From contig CAKQHH010000001.1 in NCBI GenBank assembly GCA_934234035.1, forward strand, positions 219,655 through 283,654: a stretch of 64,000 nt of DNA, given 5' to 3'. Positions within the stretch are counted from its first letter, which is position 1. Every line of letters begins with the position of its first letter. The position numbers were made by a program, and so were the translations under genes. The DNA is from an uncultured Clostridia bacterium (GTDB taxonomy: Bacteria > Bacillota > Clostridia > Peptostreptococcales > Anaerovoracaceae). Of this stretch, positions 44,279 through 53,024 are shown one piece after another. The notes beneath the pieces were generated by a model. That model was not told the origin of the DNA. It did no database searches and saw only the letters and a program-made list of their open reading frames with translations.

Positions 44279-46755
44279 TTAATCGCACTCCTTAAATCCT
44301 CAATCCAATTCTTTGCTTTGGAAGGCTCATCAAACCAGTATTCCTTTAGCAGCGGTGCCAGCTCGAACTCAATGATGCCGGAAAGAGTCCGATCGGATGT
44401 TTCCTTCAGTTCACAGAAGAAACTGTGTCCGATACAAAATCCTTCTCCCAGGGATTCATCCTCTGCAATAGCTGCATTCAGCGCTTCCACCCTGTCAATC
44501 AGTCTATTAAACTTCTCACTCTGCAAGCTGTCCCGATATGCCCGGAATCCTTTGGTATTAAACCCGGGTTCCAGATCAAAGAAGGCAAATCTTCTGCGGA
44601 GCGCATAATCCATCATTGCCAGACTTCTGTCTGCGGTATTCATCATTCCGATGATATAGACATTCTTCGGAACGGAAAATTTTTCATCCGCATACAAGAG
44701 CTTCAGCTCGATGCCGCGCTTATCCGATTCGATCAGCATGAACAATTCGCCGAATATCTTGCTGAGGTTTCCGCGATTGATTTCGTCGATGATAAAGAAA
44801 TACGGCGTGTCTTCATCGTCTTCTTCAGCGGATTTGCAGAAGTCATAGAAGGCACCGCGTTTCAATTCAAAGCCGCCTTCCTGTGTCGGACGAAATCCCA
44901 TGATGAAATCCTCGTAGGAATAGCTTTGGTGGAATTGAACCATCATTACACGGGACGGATCCTTCACCCCCATGATGGAATACGCCAGTCGCTTTGCCGC
45001 AAAGGTCTTACCCACACCCGGAGCTCCCTGGAGAATGACATTCTTTTTTTTCGCCACCAGAGCAACCAGCGTGTCGTATTTTGGTTTTTCCATGTAGACT
45101 TCTTCCAAGAACATATCCGCATCATACGGCTTAAAATCAATCTCCATTGGTTCTTCAACATCATTTACTATGTCATCTTGGAACAGTGCATTCAGCTTCG
45201 TCACGTAGTCTGTGTACGCTGTAATATCCGTAAGAGTCTTCATCACCGCTTGTCCGGGATGCTGCCACTCGCCCTTATCGGTCCATTTAACCGTCCGGAT
45301 GTTCTTGTACCGGGAGCGAGAAGAATCGAATTCATAATCGGACTCCACGACACCTCGACCGATAATTTGATGCATCCCTTTCTTAGCAAATACGATGTCG
45401 CCCGGCTTCATCTCGTTGGTAAATTGCCAGGTGGCGTGCGCGTCATTCTTGTAGGACTTTGCCGGATTGATTTTATCTTTCATCGCCTGCTTCATCTCGC
45501 TTTTGCCATTAAATGCAGACAAATCACCGATTTCATCCCAGCCGATGCCCATTATCCCGGCATCATAGAACTCATCCCAGCAGGTTGCCCCATCTCCCGG
45601 CGAGTACAGCCAGTAGTGAATGGGGTCAACTCCCTCATCTGCAATCGCAGCGCCTTTGTTTTCTCTCCGAGCTTCGTCCTTCTTTGCCTTTGCCTGTTCT
45701 TTGTTTACTTGTTCCGAATACTTCCACGCTTCGAAACTCAATTCCTTGAAGTCTTTCAATTCGCTCTCGCCACTCTGCAGGTATGCACGAAGCTTTTCCA
45801 CTATGCCGAAGTATTTTGCGGATTGAATCTTCGCTTCAATCTCCGGAAGGGACTGTACGAGTTCTTTCGGAAGCTTTCCGGATTCATAGATGTACCATGT
45901 ATTGCGCTTATCCAAGTTCAGAAAAGAATTCGGTGCAATCCAGTACAGACCCATCGTAATCTTGCTGTTGCCGTTTCCCTTCTTGTTGATGCACAAATCA
46001 AAATACTTGGACACTTGAGCGATTGTCTCCGGTGTCGGATTCTTTGCATATGCAAGGGCGGCATCAAACAGTTCCCAAAGATTCGGAATGTCGTCGTCTC
46101 CGCGATCCGGGAGAAAATAATAGAAGGTTGCATTCTGAGGATTCAACACCGGAATACTGTTAAACGCGGTCGGTAGCGGAGTCGTCACATCGAACAACTC
46201 CGTTACTGCTTTCAGGATAGCCAGACGGTTCGCATCCGTGAGATTCTTGTTAAAGAGCCCGAAGAATGTGAAGGGATCGATATCTACAATCTGGTTGTCC
46301 TTTTCCAGTGTAGGAAGGTTGATGCCGGTAATCTCGTAAATCTTTTTGACCTTCTCTATCAGTTCCCGGCGGTTGCTCTTGTACCGGAGCAATATGCCGG
46401 CTAGTTCTTTGTAAAAGTCTACCCAGTCAAATTGGTTTGATTTGCTCATGTAAAACTCCTCATCTCTAGCTAGAATTTCTTTAGCTCTTTCTACTACTTT
46501 CGTGTCCACCCGTTTACTTTCAATTATAATACGTAATGCTTCCTTCTCTTGTCCCAATTCAAATATATGTCGTGCTCTTGGGATTCGAAAGTTTTGACTT
46601 TCTGACTTCGATTCAGGATTTTCCGAAAGAATCTTTTTCACCAATTCATCTTTGGGAACAGAAAAATCTTTGAAATCATAATAAAATTTTACAAATACAG
46701 CTTTTCCAACTGCCGCCAATGTTCTATTCAAATCTTCATATTTTGTATCCTTCAA
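44275..46755 (-). CDS. McrB-like AAA+ GTPase with an EVE-like specificity domain
   Basis: An 826-residue motor subunit. The N-terminal 370 residues are of unknown fold. Residues about 375-530 resemble an EVE (PUA-like) modified-base reader (YWLYSPGDGATCWDEFYDAG, MKPGDIVFAKKGMHQIIGRG). The AAA+ domain has Walker A GAPGVGKT (577-584), Walker B FFIIDEINRG and the McrB hallmark MNTADRSLAMMDYALRRRF. EVE-McrB fusions recognise modified cytosine in foreign DNA, so this gene with McrC forms a type IV restriction system. Complete and uninterrupted. Confidence 0.88.
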   Translation of the reverse strand: MKDTKYEDLNRTLAAVGKAVFVKFYYDFKDFSVPKDELVKKILSENPESKSESQNFRIPRARHIFELGQEKEALRIIIESKRVDTKVVERAKEILARDEEFYMSKSNQFDWVDFYKELAGILLRYKSNRRELIEKVKKIYEITGINLPTLEKDNQIVDIDPFTFFGLFNKNLTDANRLAILKAVTELFDVTTPLPTAFNSIPVLNPQNATFYYFLPDRGDDDIPNLWELFDAALAYAKNPTPETIAQVSKYFDLCINKKGNGNSKITMGLYWIAPNSFLNLDKRNTWYIYESGKLPKELVQSLPEIEAKIQSAKYFGIVEKLRAYLQSGESELKDFKELSFEAWKYSEQVNKEQAKAKKDEARRENKGAAIADEGVDPIHYWLYSPGDGATCWDEFYDAGIMGIGWDEIGDLSAFNGKSEMKQAMKDKINPAKSYKNDAHATWQFTNEMKPGDIVFAKKGMHQIIGRGVVESDYEFDSSRSRYKNIRTVKWTDKGEWQHPGQAVMKTLTDITAYTDYVTKLNALFQDDIVNDVEEPMEIDFKPYDADMFLEEVYMEKPKYDTLVALVAKKKNVILQGAPGVGKTFAAKRLAYSIMGVKDPSRVMMVQFHQSYSYEDFIMGFRPTQEGGFELKRGAFYDFCKSAEEDDEDTPYFFIIDEINRGNLSKIFGELFMLIESDKRGIELKLLYADEKFSVPKNVYIIGMMNTADRSLAMMDYALRRRFAFFDLEPGFNTKGFRAYRDSLQSEKFNRLIDRVEALNAAIAEDESLGEGFCIGHSFFCELKETSDRTLSGIIEFELAPLLKEYWFDEPSKAKNWIEDLRSAIK

Positions 46756-48019
46756 AACGGCCCTCCTCAGATTTCTCCATTTCAGAGTTTTTCAAAAATG
46801 TAAGAGTTCTATCATAACAATCCATACTACCTGGCAAATCTCCTTCTGTACTATCAAATCAAGAGCGACCATCATTCAGTCAAGTTGCTGCCAAGTGATT
46901 GACTTTACTTCATGATGATTTCTCAATAAATAAACCATACTTTAACATATGATTCAATTTCTTGTGCAATCAGACATAACCATCATTCTCGCGTATCAGG
47001 ACCTACATTCTGTCAGATTACTTTTTGCTGAATAAACAGATTTAATATCTGTTCTATGTTAAGTTTATTCACAATGATGTCATAAAGTTCATCTATGAAT
47101 CATCTTATATTAATATGTCCGGTTATGGAATATATGTTATCAGCTAACACATTCCTTCCAATCATAGCAGACTTCCGATGCGGTTAAAGACAACACTGAT
47201 AGTGCAATTCATGCTGTTCGCTCATAATCAAAAGCCATACTCAATAGTTCATTATCCATGAGCAACTTATAGGAGTGATGTCTTTCATAAACCTGATTGG
47301 CTACTTTCGAAAATATCTCGCTAGCTCATTCTTCCCTTTGAATCCAACAGTAATGATAATCTATAGGTTGTAATGTTTTTTCTCGGAACCTGACGAGCAC
47401 ATTGCGGTACATCAGATGCTTCCTGTTCACGAAAAGCAAAAACTTGTACAATACACATCCGTTCTACCTAATAGCTTTTATTACATTCTAAACCATTTTG
47501 TTGTCAAACTCAATTTTGACATAGTCCACTTTATAAATTTCCAATAATCAAAACGAACTCCGACTTCGAGATATCTGCGTTTTTTCGATTGCGCTCTTTA
47601 GTTCAATGACCCGCAAGACTTTGTTGAAATTTGATGGATGTGCATTCTTCATATGCAAGATGACTACCATTTATACATCTGTCTGTGGTAAAATATCATT
47701 AGTCCATAGGATTTCCGCATTGGTATCGTGGGTTTGTTAGACACTTGTATTCTACCATAAATATCCTATGAACATTTTTATTACATGTTCAACTTCTTCA
47801 GTTTTGTTTTATACTCGGCACATATAAAATGTTGAAAGGAAGATTGAAAAGAAGGATGCCCATGACAACTTCTTCAATGATTAAGAATGAATTCATTGTA
47901 ATGAAAATCAGATGCAGCAAAACTGAAAACGCAGGGCAACACAACAACTGCATTTCATAAGATTTTTTCTATATGGCAAGTGCATCTAGAAAAAAACAGA
48001 CGATTAACGGAGGTATCTC
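46756..48019. other. 1.26-kb AT-rich stretch with decayed sequence
   Basis: No intact gene. The minus strand holds a RhuM-like remnant (see 47200-47455). At 47030-47070 a nested inverted repeat is visible (GAATAAAC/GTTTATTC around ACAGAT/ATCTGT). The last 200 nt must contain the promoter for the NgoFVII-Z1-Vsr genes; TATAAA near 47823 is a possible -10. A 32-codon frame at 47862-47960 with a weak ribosome site is not called. Confidence 0.5.
47200..47455 (-). pseudogene. Decayed RhuM-like fragment
   Basis: With stops and one frame change the minus strand reads about REQEASDVPQCARQVPRKNI, then HYNL-stop-IIITVGFKGKNELARYFRK. This parallels the RhuM blocks RQVTRD..YNLEMIIAVGFKVNSERAVQFRKW. Further on, NQVYERHHSYKLLMDNELLS is open but unrecognised. 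Stops inside the best block show advanced decay. Confidence 0.55.
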
Positions 48020-49180
48020 ATGAAGTTACTGTATTCGAATATTCTTCCACTTGGAACAGAGGATAATCAACAGACAATCGCAGATTGCTTTGAAGAACAA
48101 CTTTCAAAAGCTGACCGCATAGAAATTGCTGTAGGATATGTATCCCGTGCAGCACTGGATGAGCTGGATAATCTTGTCGAAAAATACAATATCAGAAATA
48201 TTTGTCTGAATATTGGAATGTATTATATAGAGGGCATGCCGGAAGGTTCCTATCATACCGCACTCAAGTTAAACAAAAAGTGGGTTTCAAATGGGATTGG
48301 TGAGATACGAATGATCCGCACCTTTAAATATCACGGAAAAGTATACTGCTTTTATAAAGACGGAGAACCTTTTGCAGCAATCATGGGATCTGCTAATTTA
48401 GGATTTCTGAAAATGGAAGCATCTAATCGCCGCCAGTATGAATTATCATCTTTAACAACGGATACTGAAGAATGCAAGGAAATATCCCAACACATTCTAC
48501 GATTAAAGATGCCAAACTGCTCTGCAAATATTGGAGATATTACTAATATGCCGCTTATTTTTGAAAAAAATACCGCTCTTTCCGGTATTGAGCTTGTTAC
48601 AGAAGTTCCGCCTTCAAACGTGGAATTCTATAAACGATGCATGGCATATACTTCTTTCCTTCTTCCGCTAAAGGTCCCTGCCGCTGCCGAACGCTATATG
48701 GATGATTCAAAACACTATACAAAATCAAATGTAAACGTTTGCTATGCCGCTCCAAGAAGCAAAAGAAAATCTCGTGACTGGTTTGAAACTCAGCTTACAG
48801 TTGCAAAAGAAATCACTCGTACTGAAGGGTATCCGGAAAAGAATGTACCCTTCTTTATTGTCACGGATGACGGATACTGGTTTAAAGCACATACTACAAG
48901 TGATGGCAATAAACAGTTCAGTGCTGTTGGAGATGAATTAATTATGGGACGTTGGCTCAAAGGCCGACTTGTTGCCGCAGGACTTATTTCTCCTATAAAC
49001 GACACTCAGCTTGATACAGAGCGTAAAGGAATGATTACAAAAGAAATACTGCAGGAATATGGCTGCGAAAATCTTTATCTGAAAAAGACCGGTCAGACAG
49101 CACTTGATGAGGATGGAACAAATCGTGATGTTTGGATGCTTTCATTCAAACCAGATGATCAGGAAGGAGAAGACGAATAA
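48020..49180 (+). CDS. NgoFVII-family restriction endonuclease (PLD-type nuclease)
   Basis: A 386-residue protein whose first 150 residues match the NgoFVII-type phospholipase-D nuclease fold. The HxK motif is KYHGKVYCF (His105, Lys107), followed by MGSANLG (Ser124, Asn126). The C-terminal half has FFIVTDDGYWFKAHT and WLKGRLVAAG. It probably cuts DNA unmodified by the facing cytosine methyltransferase. GGAGG lies upstream of the ATG. The stop overlaps the start of the Z1 gene by one base. First gene of the plus-strand NgoFVII-Z1-Vsr run. Confidence 0.85.
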   Translation: MKLLYSNILPLGTEDNQQTIADCFEEQLSKADRIEIAVGYVSRAALDELDNLVEKYNIRNICLNIGMYYIEGMPEGSYHTALKLNKKWVSNGIGEIRMIRTFKYHGKVYCFYKDGEPFAAIMGSANLGFLKMEASNRRQYELSSLTTDTEECKEISQHILRLKMPNCSANIGDITNMPLIFEKNTALSGIELVTEVPPSNVEFYKRCMAYTSFLLPLKVPAAAERYMDDSKHYTKSNVNVCYAAPRSKRKSRDWFETQLTVAKEITRTEGYPEKNVPFFIVTDDGYWFKAHTTSDGNKQFSAVGDELIMGRWLKGRLVAAGLISPINDTQLDTERKGMITKEILQEYGCENLYLKKTGQTALDEDGTNRDVWMLSFKPDDQEGEDE

Positions 49181-51024
49181 TGCCTTATTTAAAGAATTAT
49201 CTTGATAAGATTATTGAACGAGGAAACGCTGGACTCGCAGAATCAATTTTTAATACCGCAGAAGAGGTTGGGAATAATTATCTTAGAAACTTCTCCTTCA
49301 CCAGTCACGAAATCGGTTTATTACTTGGCAATGTACAGTCTGGAAAAACCGGACAGATGTTTGGCATTATGTGCAAAGCTACTGACCTCGGATTCCCAGT
49401 GTTTGTACTGCTCACTACAGATAACGTTGTTCTTCAGCAACAGACTCTTGATCGTGTAAAAGCTGATTTAGACGGATTCTGCATCTGCGGCGAAAATGAT
49501 GCACGAGTATTTTCAGACAACAGCCTTATGCTTCCCACTATCGTTGTATTAAAGAAAAATGCACGAATTCTAAAGCTGTGGGCTAACATATTTAACTCAA
49601 CTGGGTTTATGCGCGGAAATCCATTATTCATTGTTGATGACGAGGCTGATGCCGCTTCTTTAAACACATTAGTTAATAAAAATCGCCAGTCTTCAATAAA
49701 CAAATATCTTGAATCAATCCGAAACGGAACAGCAAGCAGCTTGTACTTGCAGGTTACGGGTACACCTCAGTCCATCTTCCTTCAAACTCGCAAGTCCGGA
49801 TGGCATCCGTTCTTTACGCACTATTTCAAACCTGGAAAAAGTTATCTCGGAGGTGACTTCTTCTTTCCAAAAACTGGAAAGCCTGATTGCGTAACATATC
49901 TGGATAATTTAAATGAGCCAGAAAGAGCAGTTGTAATACGACATCTCCTTGTCTCGGCCCAAATACTAGCATCAGGAGGGACAACATCTACCTGCTTGAT
50001 TCATCCAAGCGTAAAACAGGCTGTTCACCAGAAATTCGCTGATAGCATAAACGCGGAACTTGATTGGTGCAAGACGAATTTAACTACTTCCTTTGCTGCC
50101 GAATTAAAAAAGCAGCATGCTCTGCTGACTCCAACCAAATCAAATGTTGTTCCTTTTTCAGATATTATGAATAAGGTAACAGAACTTTTGAATAATAACG
50201 AAATCAAAGTTCTTGTTATGAATGGCAAGACAGATGTTGAAAGTTCAGAATATGCATCAGGATGTAATTTCATTATTGGTGGAAACACACTCGGACGAGG
50301 TGTTACTTTTCCTAATCTCCAAACTATTTATTATACAAGAACGGCTAAAAAACCGCAGGCTGATACCATGTGGCAGCACAGCCGTATGTTTGGCTATGAT
50401 CGGGACCCTGGAATGATGATGGTCTATATTGATGAAAGATTGTATAAGCTGTTTGCTGATATCAACGCAACAAATAATGCTATTATTTCTCAGGTTGAAC
50501 AAGGTATTGACGATGTAAAAGTTTATTACCCAGAAGGACTCAATCCTACAAGAAAGGATGTCTTGGATACGGATCATGTTGCCGCTATTTCCGGCGGAAC
50601 CAATTATTATCCATTTAACCCAAAGAACAATACTATCAGTCAAATTTCAGACCTTCTATCTTCTTTCGATGATGATGAGCCATATTATCAGGTTAGTCTT
50701 CGTTTAATGAAAGAAGTGCTCTCGCATATTGAAACTGACCCTGATTTTAAACTTCCGTCGTTTATATCTATCATAGATACCATACTTTCGGAGAATCCAA
50801 CAAATCAAGGCATACTTATTGTACGCAGAAACAGAGATGTTGCACAAGGAACAGGTGCTTTGCTGTCACCGAATGACTGGCAGCTTGGAGGCTCTTTCCC
50901 TCGCAAAATTGTCCTTACCATGTACCAAGTTACAGGGAATAAAGGCTGGGGTGGAAAAAAACTGTGGGTCCCAAATATAAAGCTACCAGAAGGCGCCATT
51001 TACTATGATGTAATTGAGGAGTAA
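49180..51024 (+). CDS. Z1-domain ATPase/helicase-like protein
   Basis: A 614-residue P-loop protein. Walker A is GNVQSGKT (50-57) and the Walker B/DEAD-like box is DDEAD (153-157). The Z1 domain shows GGNTLGRGVTFPNLQTIYYT and MWQHSRMFGYDRDPGMMMV, the superfamily 2-type motif VI region. Z1 proteins are linked to DNA methylases, Vsr-type nucleases and AIPR proteins in anti-phage loci; their reaction is unproven, with ATP-driven DNA remodelling or translocation being the expectation. Coupled on both sides to its neighbours. Confidence 0.87.
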   Translation: MPYLKNYLDKIIERGNAGLAESIFNTAEEVGNNYLRNFSFTSHEIGLLLGNVQSGKTGQMFGIMCKATDLGFPVFVLLTTDNVVLQQQTLDRVKADLDGFCICGENDARVFSDNSLMLPTIVVLKKNARILKLWANIFNSTGFMRGNPLFIVDDEADAASLNTLVNKNRQSSINKYLESIRNGTASSLYLQVTGTPQSIFLQTRKSGWHPFFTHYFKPGKSYLGGDFFFPKTGKPDCVTYLDNLNEPERAVVIRHLLVSAQILASGGTTSTCLIHPSVKQAVHQKFADSINAELDWCKTNLTTSFAAELKKQHALLTPTKSNVVPFSDIMNKVTELLNNNEIKVLVMNGKTDVESSEYASGCNFIIGGNTLGRGVTFPNLQTIYYTRTAKKPQADTMWQHSRMFGYDRDPGMMMVYIDERLYKLFADINATNNAIISQVEQGIDDVKVYYPEGLNPTRKDVLDTDHVAAISGGTNYYPFNPKNNTISQISDLLSSFDDDEPYYQVSLRLMKEVLSHIETDPDFKLPSFISIIDTILSENPTNQGILIVRRNRDVAQGTGALLSPNDWQLGGSFPRKIVLTMYQVTGNKGWGGKKLWVPNIKLPEGAIYYDVIEE

Positions 51025-51025
51025 C

Positions 51026-51439
51026 ATGACTGATACGCATTCAAAAGAAATACGAAGCAAAAACATGTCACATATCCGAAGCACAAATACCAAACCTGAA
51101 GAAACCGTTCGAAAGTATCTGTTTTCTCGTGGTCTTCGATACAGAAAGAATGTACGAAGCCTTCCCGGATGTCCGGATATCGTACTTCCTAAATATAAAA
51201 CGGTTGTTTTTGTAAATGGTTGTTTCTGGCATATGCATGACTGCGGCCGTTTCGTATGGCCATCCAGCAATAAAGAATACTGGACTAAAAAAATATACAG
51301 GAATGTTGAACGGGACACTGAAAACCATCGCATTCTATCTGAACAAGGATGGAAAGTTTTAGTTATATGGGAGTGTCAGTTAAAGAAAAAAACGGCATCC
51401 GAAAACTTAGAGAACTTATATTATGCCATTACTAAATAA
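51026..51439 (+). CDS. vsr: Vsr-type mismatch endonuclease
   Basis: The 137-residue very-short-patch-repair nuclease nicks beside T:G mismatches made when 5-methylcytosine deaminates. The start at 51026 (MTDTHSKEIRSKNM) has GAGGAG upstream; an ATG at 51014 lies inside the Z1 gene. Counting from this start, the active-site and zinc residues fall at Asp51, Cys66, His69, His71, Cys73 and Cys117, the same numbers I know for E. coli Vsr. In defence loci Vsr guards the host genome against mutation at the sites methylated by the partner enzyme. Confidence 0.93.
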   Translation: MTDTHSKEIRSKNMSHIRSTNTKPEETVRKYLFSRGLRYRKNVRSLPGCPDIVLPKYKTVVFVNGCFWHMHDCGRFVWPSSNKEYWTKKIYRNVERDTENHRILSEQGWKVLVIWECQLKKKTASENLENLYYAITK

Positions 51440-51482
51440 AAAAAGGGATGTAGGTATAACACATACTGCATCCCTTTTTTAA
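51437..51482. terminator. Bidirectional terminator between vsr and the methyltransferase
   Basis: AAAAAAGGGATG..G pairs with C..CATCCCTTTTTT around a loop of about 14 nt; the A and T runs serve the two convergent genes. Confidence 0.88.
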
Positions 51483-51490
51483 TCTTCATT

Positions 51491-52525
51491 TTAAATGTTT
51501 GGCTCTGTATATTCGTATGCTTTTTCGGCGAATGTCTTCAAAACTGCCTCGAAGATAATCTTTGCACCTTCACACGGAACAGCCATACCAATCTGTTTTC
51601 TTACCTGTTCCTTAGAACCTTCGAAAAAATAGTCATCTGGGAATGTCTGCAGTCTGGCTCTTTCACGATTGGTTAAAGCTCTCGGCTCTTCCCAATGATA
51701 AATGTGTGTTCCGCCTCCACCCGAACCAGTCACTGTGTAGGACGGCTTTTCTGGATCGAGCCTCTTGTAGATTGTACTAATTTTAGTCTTAGTATTAATC
51801 TTTAAGTCATCCGGCAAATCCACATCCCATGCATTTTGTCCCGGTCCAATCAAATTCAGCCTTCTTACAACTTTTGCAGACTGCTTAGTTTGTTCATTAT
51901 TATATGCATCTGATGGAATTGGCGGTTCTTCAAGTGCTTGACGGCATGTTTTTATTTCACCTGTTGGTGCAGGAATTTTGAACTCATATGGGAGGTCTTC
52001 TCGAATGCCTACAATGATAATTCTATGTCTCGCCTGAGGAATACCATACTCTTCAAACTTATACAAATTAGGATAAATACGATATCCTGCCGCTTTCATA
52101 TCTGATAGAATCTTACTAAAAGCCTTTCCTTCATTAGCACTTCTCAGACCACCCACATTTTCTGCCAAGAACCACATCGGACGATATATTTTCAACACTT
52201 CAATTCCATATGTATATAACGGTCCATACTTTCCTTTAAAACCAAGTTTTGATCCTACAAGTGAAAAGTCATTACAAGGGAAACCGAATGCAAGCGCATC
52301 AATGGCTCCAAGCTGCTTTAAGTCAAGTGTATGCACATCTTCGCAGATAACACTTTCCGGTGCATCTGGGCATATGTTTCGTATATATGTACGGCACGTA
52401 GGCTCATCAAGATCATTTGCCCACTGATGTACAATACCATAATTCTCGTTTCCTATATCTGCATGCGTAGCTCCCCAGCCAATTCCTCCAGGTCCGCAAA
52501 ATAATTCTCCAAGATGAAAAATCAT
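51491..52525 (-). CDS. DNA (cytosine-5-)-methyltransferase
   Basis: A 344-residue C5 cytosine methyltransferase. Motif I reads ELFCGPGGIGWG. The catalytic cysteine is in FGFPCNDFS (Cys84), where most members have PCQ; here Asn replaces Gln. Motif VI is AENVGG (Glu122), motif VIII QARHRIIIVG, and motif X is near the C-terminus (QIGMAVPCEGAK). It protects host DNA from the NgoFVII-family nuclease that converges on it. It starts 6 nt after the XRE stop, so the two are cotranscribed. Its recognition sequence is unknown. Confidence 0.9.
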   Translation of the reverse strand: MIFHLGELFCGPGGIGWGATHADIGNENYGIVHQWANDLDEPTCRTYIRNICPDAPESVICEDVHTLDLKQLGAIDALAFGFPCNDFSLVGSKLGFKGKYGPLYTYGIEVLKIYRPMWFLAENVGGLRSANEGKAFSKILSDMKAAGYRIYPNLYKFEEYGIPQARHRIIIVGIREDLPYEFKIPAPTGEIKTCRQALEEPPIPSDAYNNEQTKQSAKVVRRLNLIGPGQNAWDVDLPDDLKINTKTKISTIYKRLDPEKPSYTVTGSGGGGTHIYHWEEPRALTNRERARLQTFPDDYFFEGSKEQVRKQIGMAVPCEGAKIIFEAVLKTFAEKAYEYTEPNI

Positions 52526-52531
52526 AACAAC

Positions 52532-52858
52532 CTACCCTTTCTTCCTTATAATAAAATCGATCTGGCTTTGTATATGGTTCTTTTCTTCTGAATCAAGCAT
52601 GGATGTATTCTTAAATCCCGATTCATATTCTTCCAAATCTGAAGTTTCTAAAAAGCCTGCCATAATAAAAAGCGGCACTACTGGCACAGAATATAAAACT
52701 GCTAATTTCTTAAGTTCTGCTGCACTTAAAATGTTATCTGCACCATTTTCCGCTTTACAAAGGCGAGAGTTCGTAATTCCTATTTGGGTCTGCACTTTTG
52801 CTTGACTCAACCCTTTTTCATTTCGTGCATTTCTTAAATAATCGCCCAGTTTGCTCAT
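52532..52858 (-). CDS. XRE-family regulator of the restriction-modification genes
   Basis: A 108-residue protein with an N-terminal helix-turn-helix (MSKLGDYLRNARNEKGLSQA, IGITNSRLCKAENG), followed by a short helical dimer segment and an acidic tail. Position immediately before the methyltransferase is typical of controller (C) proteins or auto-repressors of restriction-modification systems. A strong promoter and a perfect palindrome lie directly upstream. Confidence 0.85.
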   Translation of the reverse strand: MSKLGDYLRNARNEKGLSQAKVQTQIGITNSRLCKAENGADNILSAAELKKLAVLYSVPVVPLFIMAGFLETSDLEEYESGFKNTSMLDSEEKNHIQSQIDFIIRKKG

Positions 52859-52878
52859 AGTTTCACCTCTTATAGATT

Positions 52879-52907
52879 AGTATACCATAGGTGCTGCATT
52901 GTTGCAA
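52879..52907 (-). promoter_or_regulatory. Promoter of the XRE-methyltransferase unit
   Basis: On the minus strand, TTGCAA (52902-52907) and TATACT (52879-52884) are exactly 17 bp apart. The -35 hexamer is itself palindromic within GTTGCAAC. AGAGGTG is the ribosome site before the XRE ATG. Confidence 0.8.
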
Positions 52908-52910
52908 CGG

Positions 52911-52954
52911 TTTAGTTATTAAACGCTGCGTAATTGCAGCGTTTAATAACTAAA
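52911..52954. promoter_or_regulatory. Perfect 19-bp inverted repeat next to the XRE promoter
   Basis: TTTAGTTATTAAACGCTGC (52911-52929), a 6-bp spacer GTAATT, and the exact reverse complement GCAGCGTTTAATAACTAAA (52936-52954). It begins 4 bp from the -35 box. It has no T run, which argues against a simple terminator. A symmetric operator for a dimeric regulator, most simply the XRE protein, is the best guess; each arm ends in a GCWGC sequence at the centre. Confidence 0.75.
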
Positions 52955-52976
52955 CAAAATTTATTTTTACTTTTGA

Positions 52977-53012
52977 AAGTAAAAGAACTGCTCTCATTTT
53001 AGAGAACAGTTC
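52977..53012 (-). terminator. Terminator of the AIPR gene
   Basis: On the minus strand, AAGAACTG..CTCT pairs with AGAG.CAGTTCTT and is followed by TTTAC. It lies about 15 nt after the AIPR stop. The T run is short. Confidence 0.6.
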
Positions 53013-53024
53013 TTAGTAAATTCA

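Noticed and set aside
47862..47960. 32-codon frame before the NgoFVII gene (MTTSSMIKNEFIVMKIRCSK)
   Set aside because: Weak ribosome site and no family; could be a leader peptide but evidence is too thin to list as a gene.
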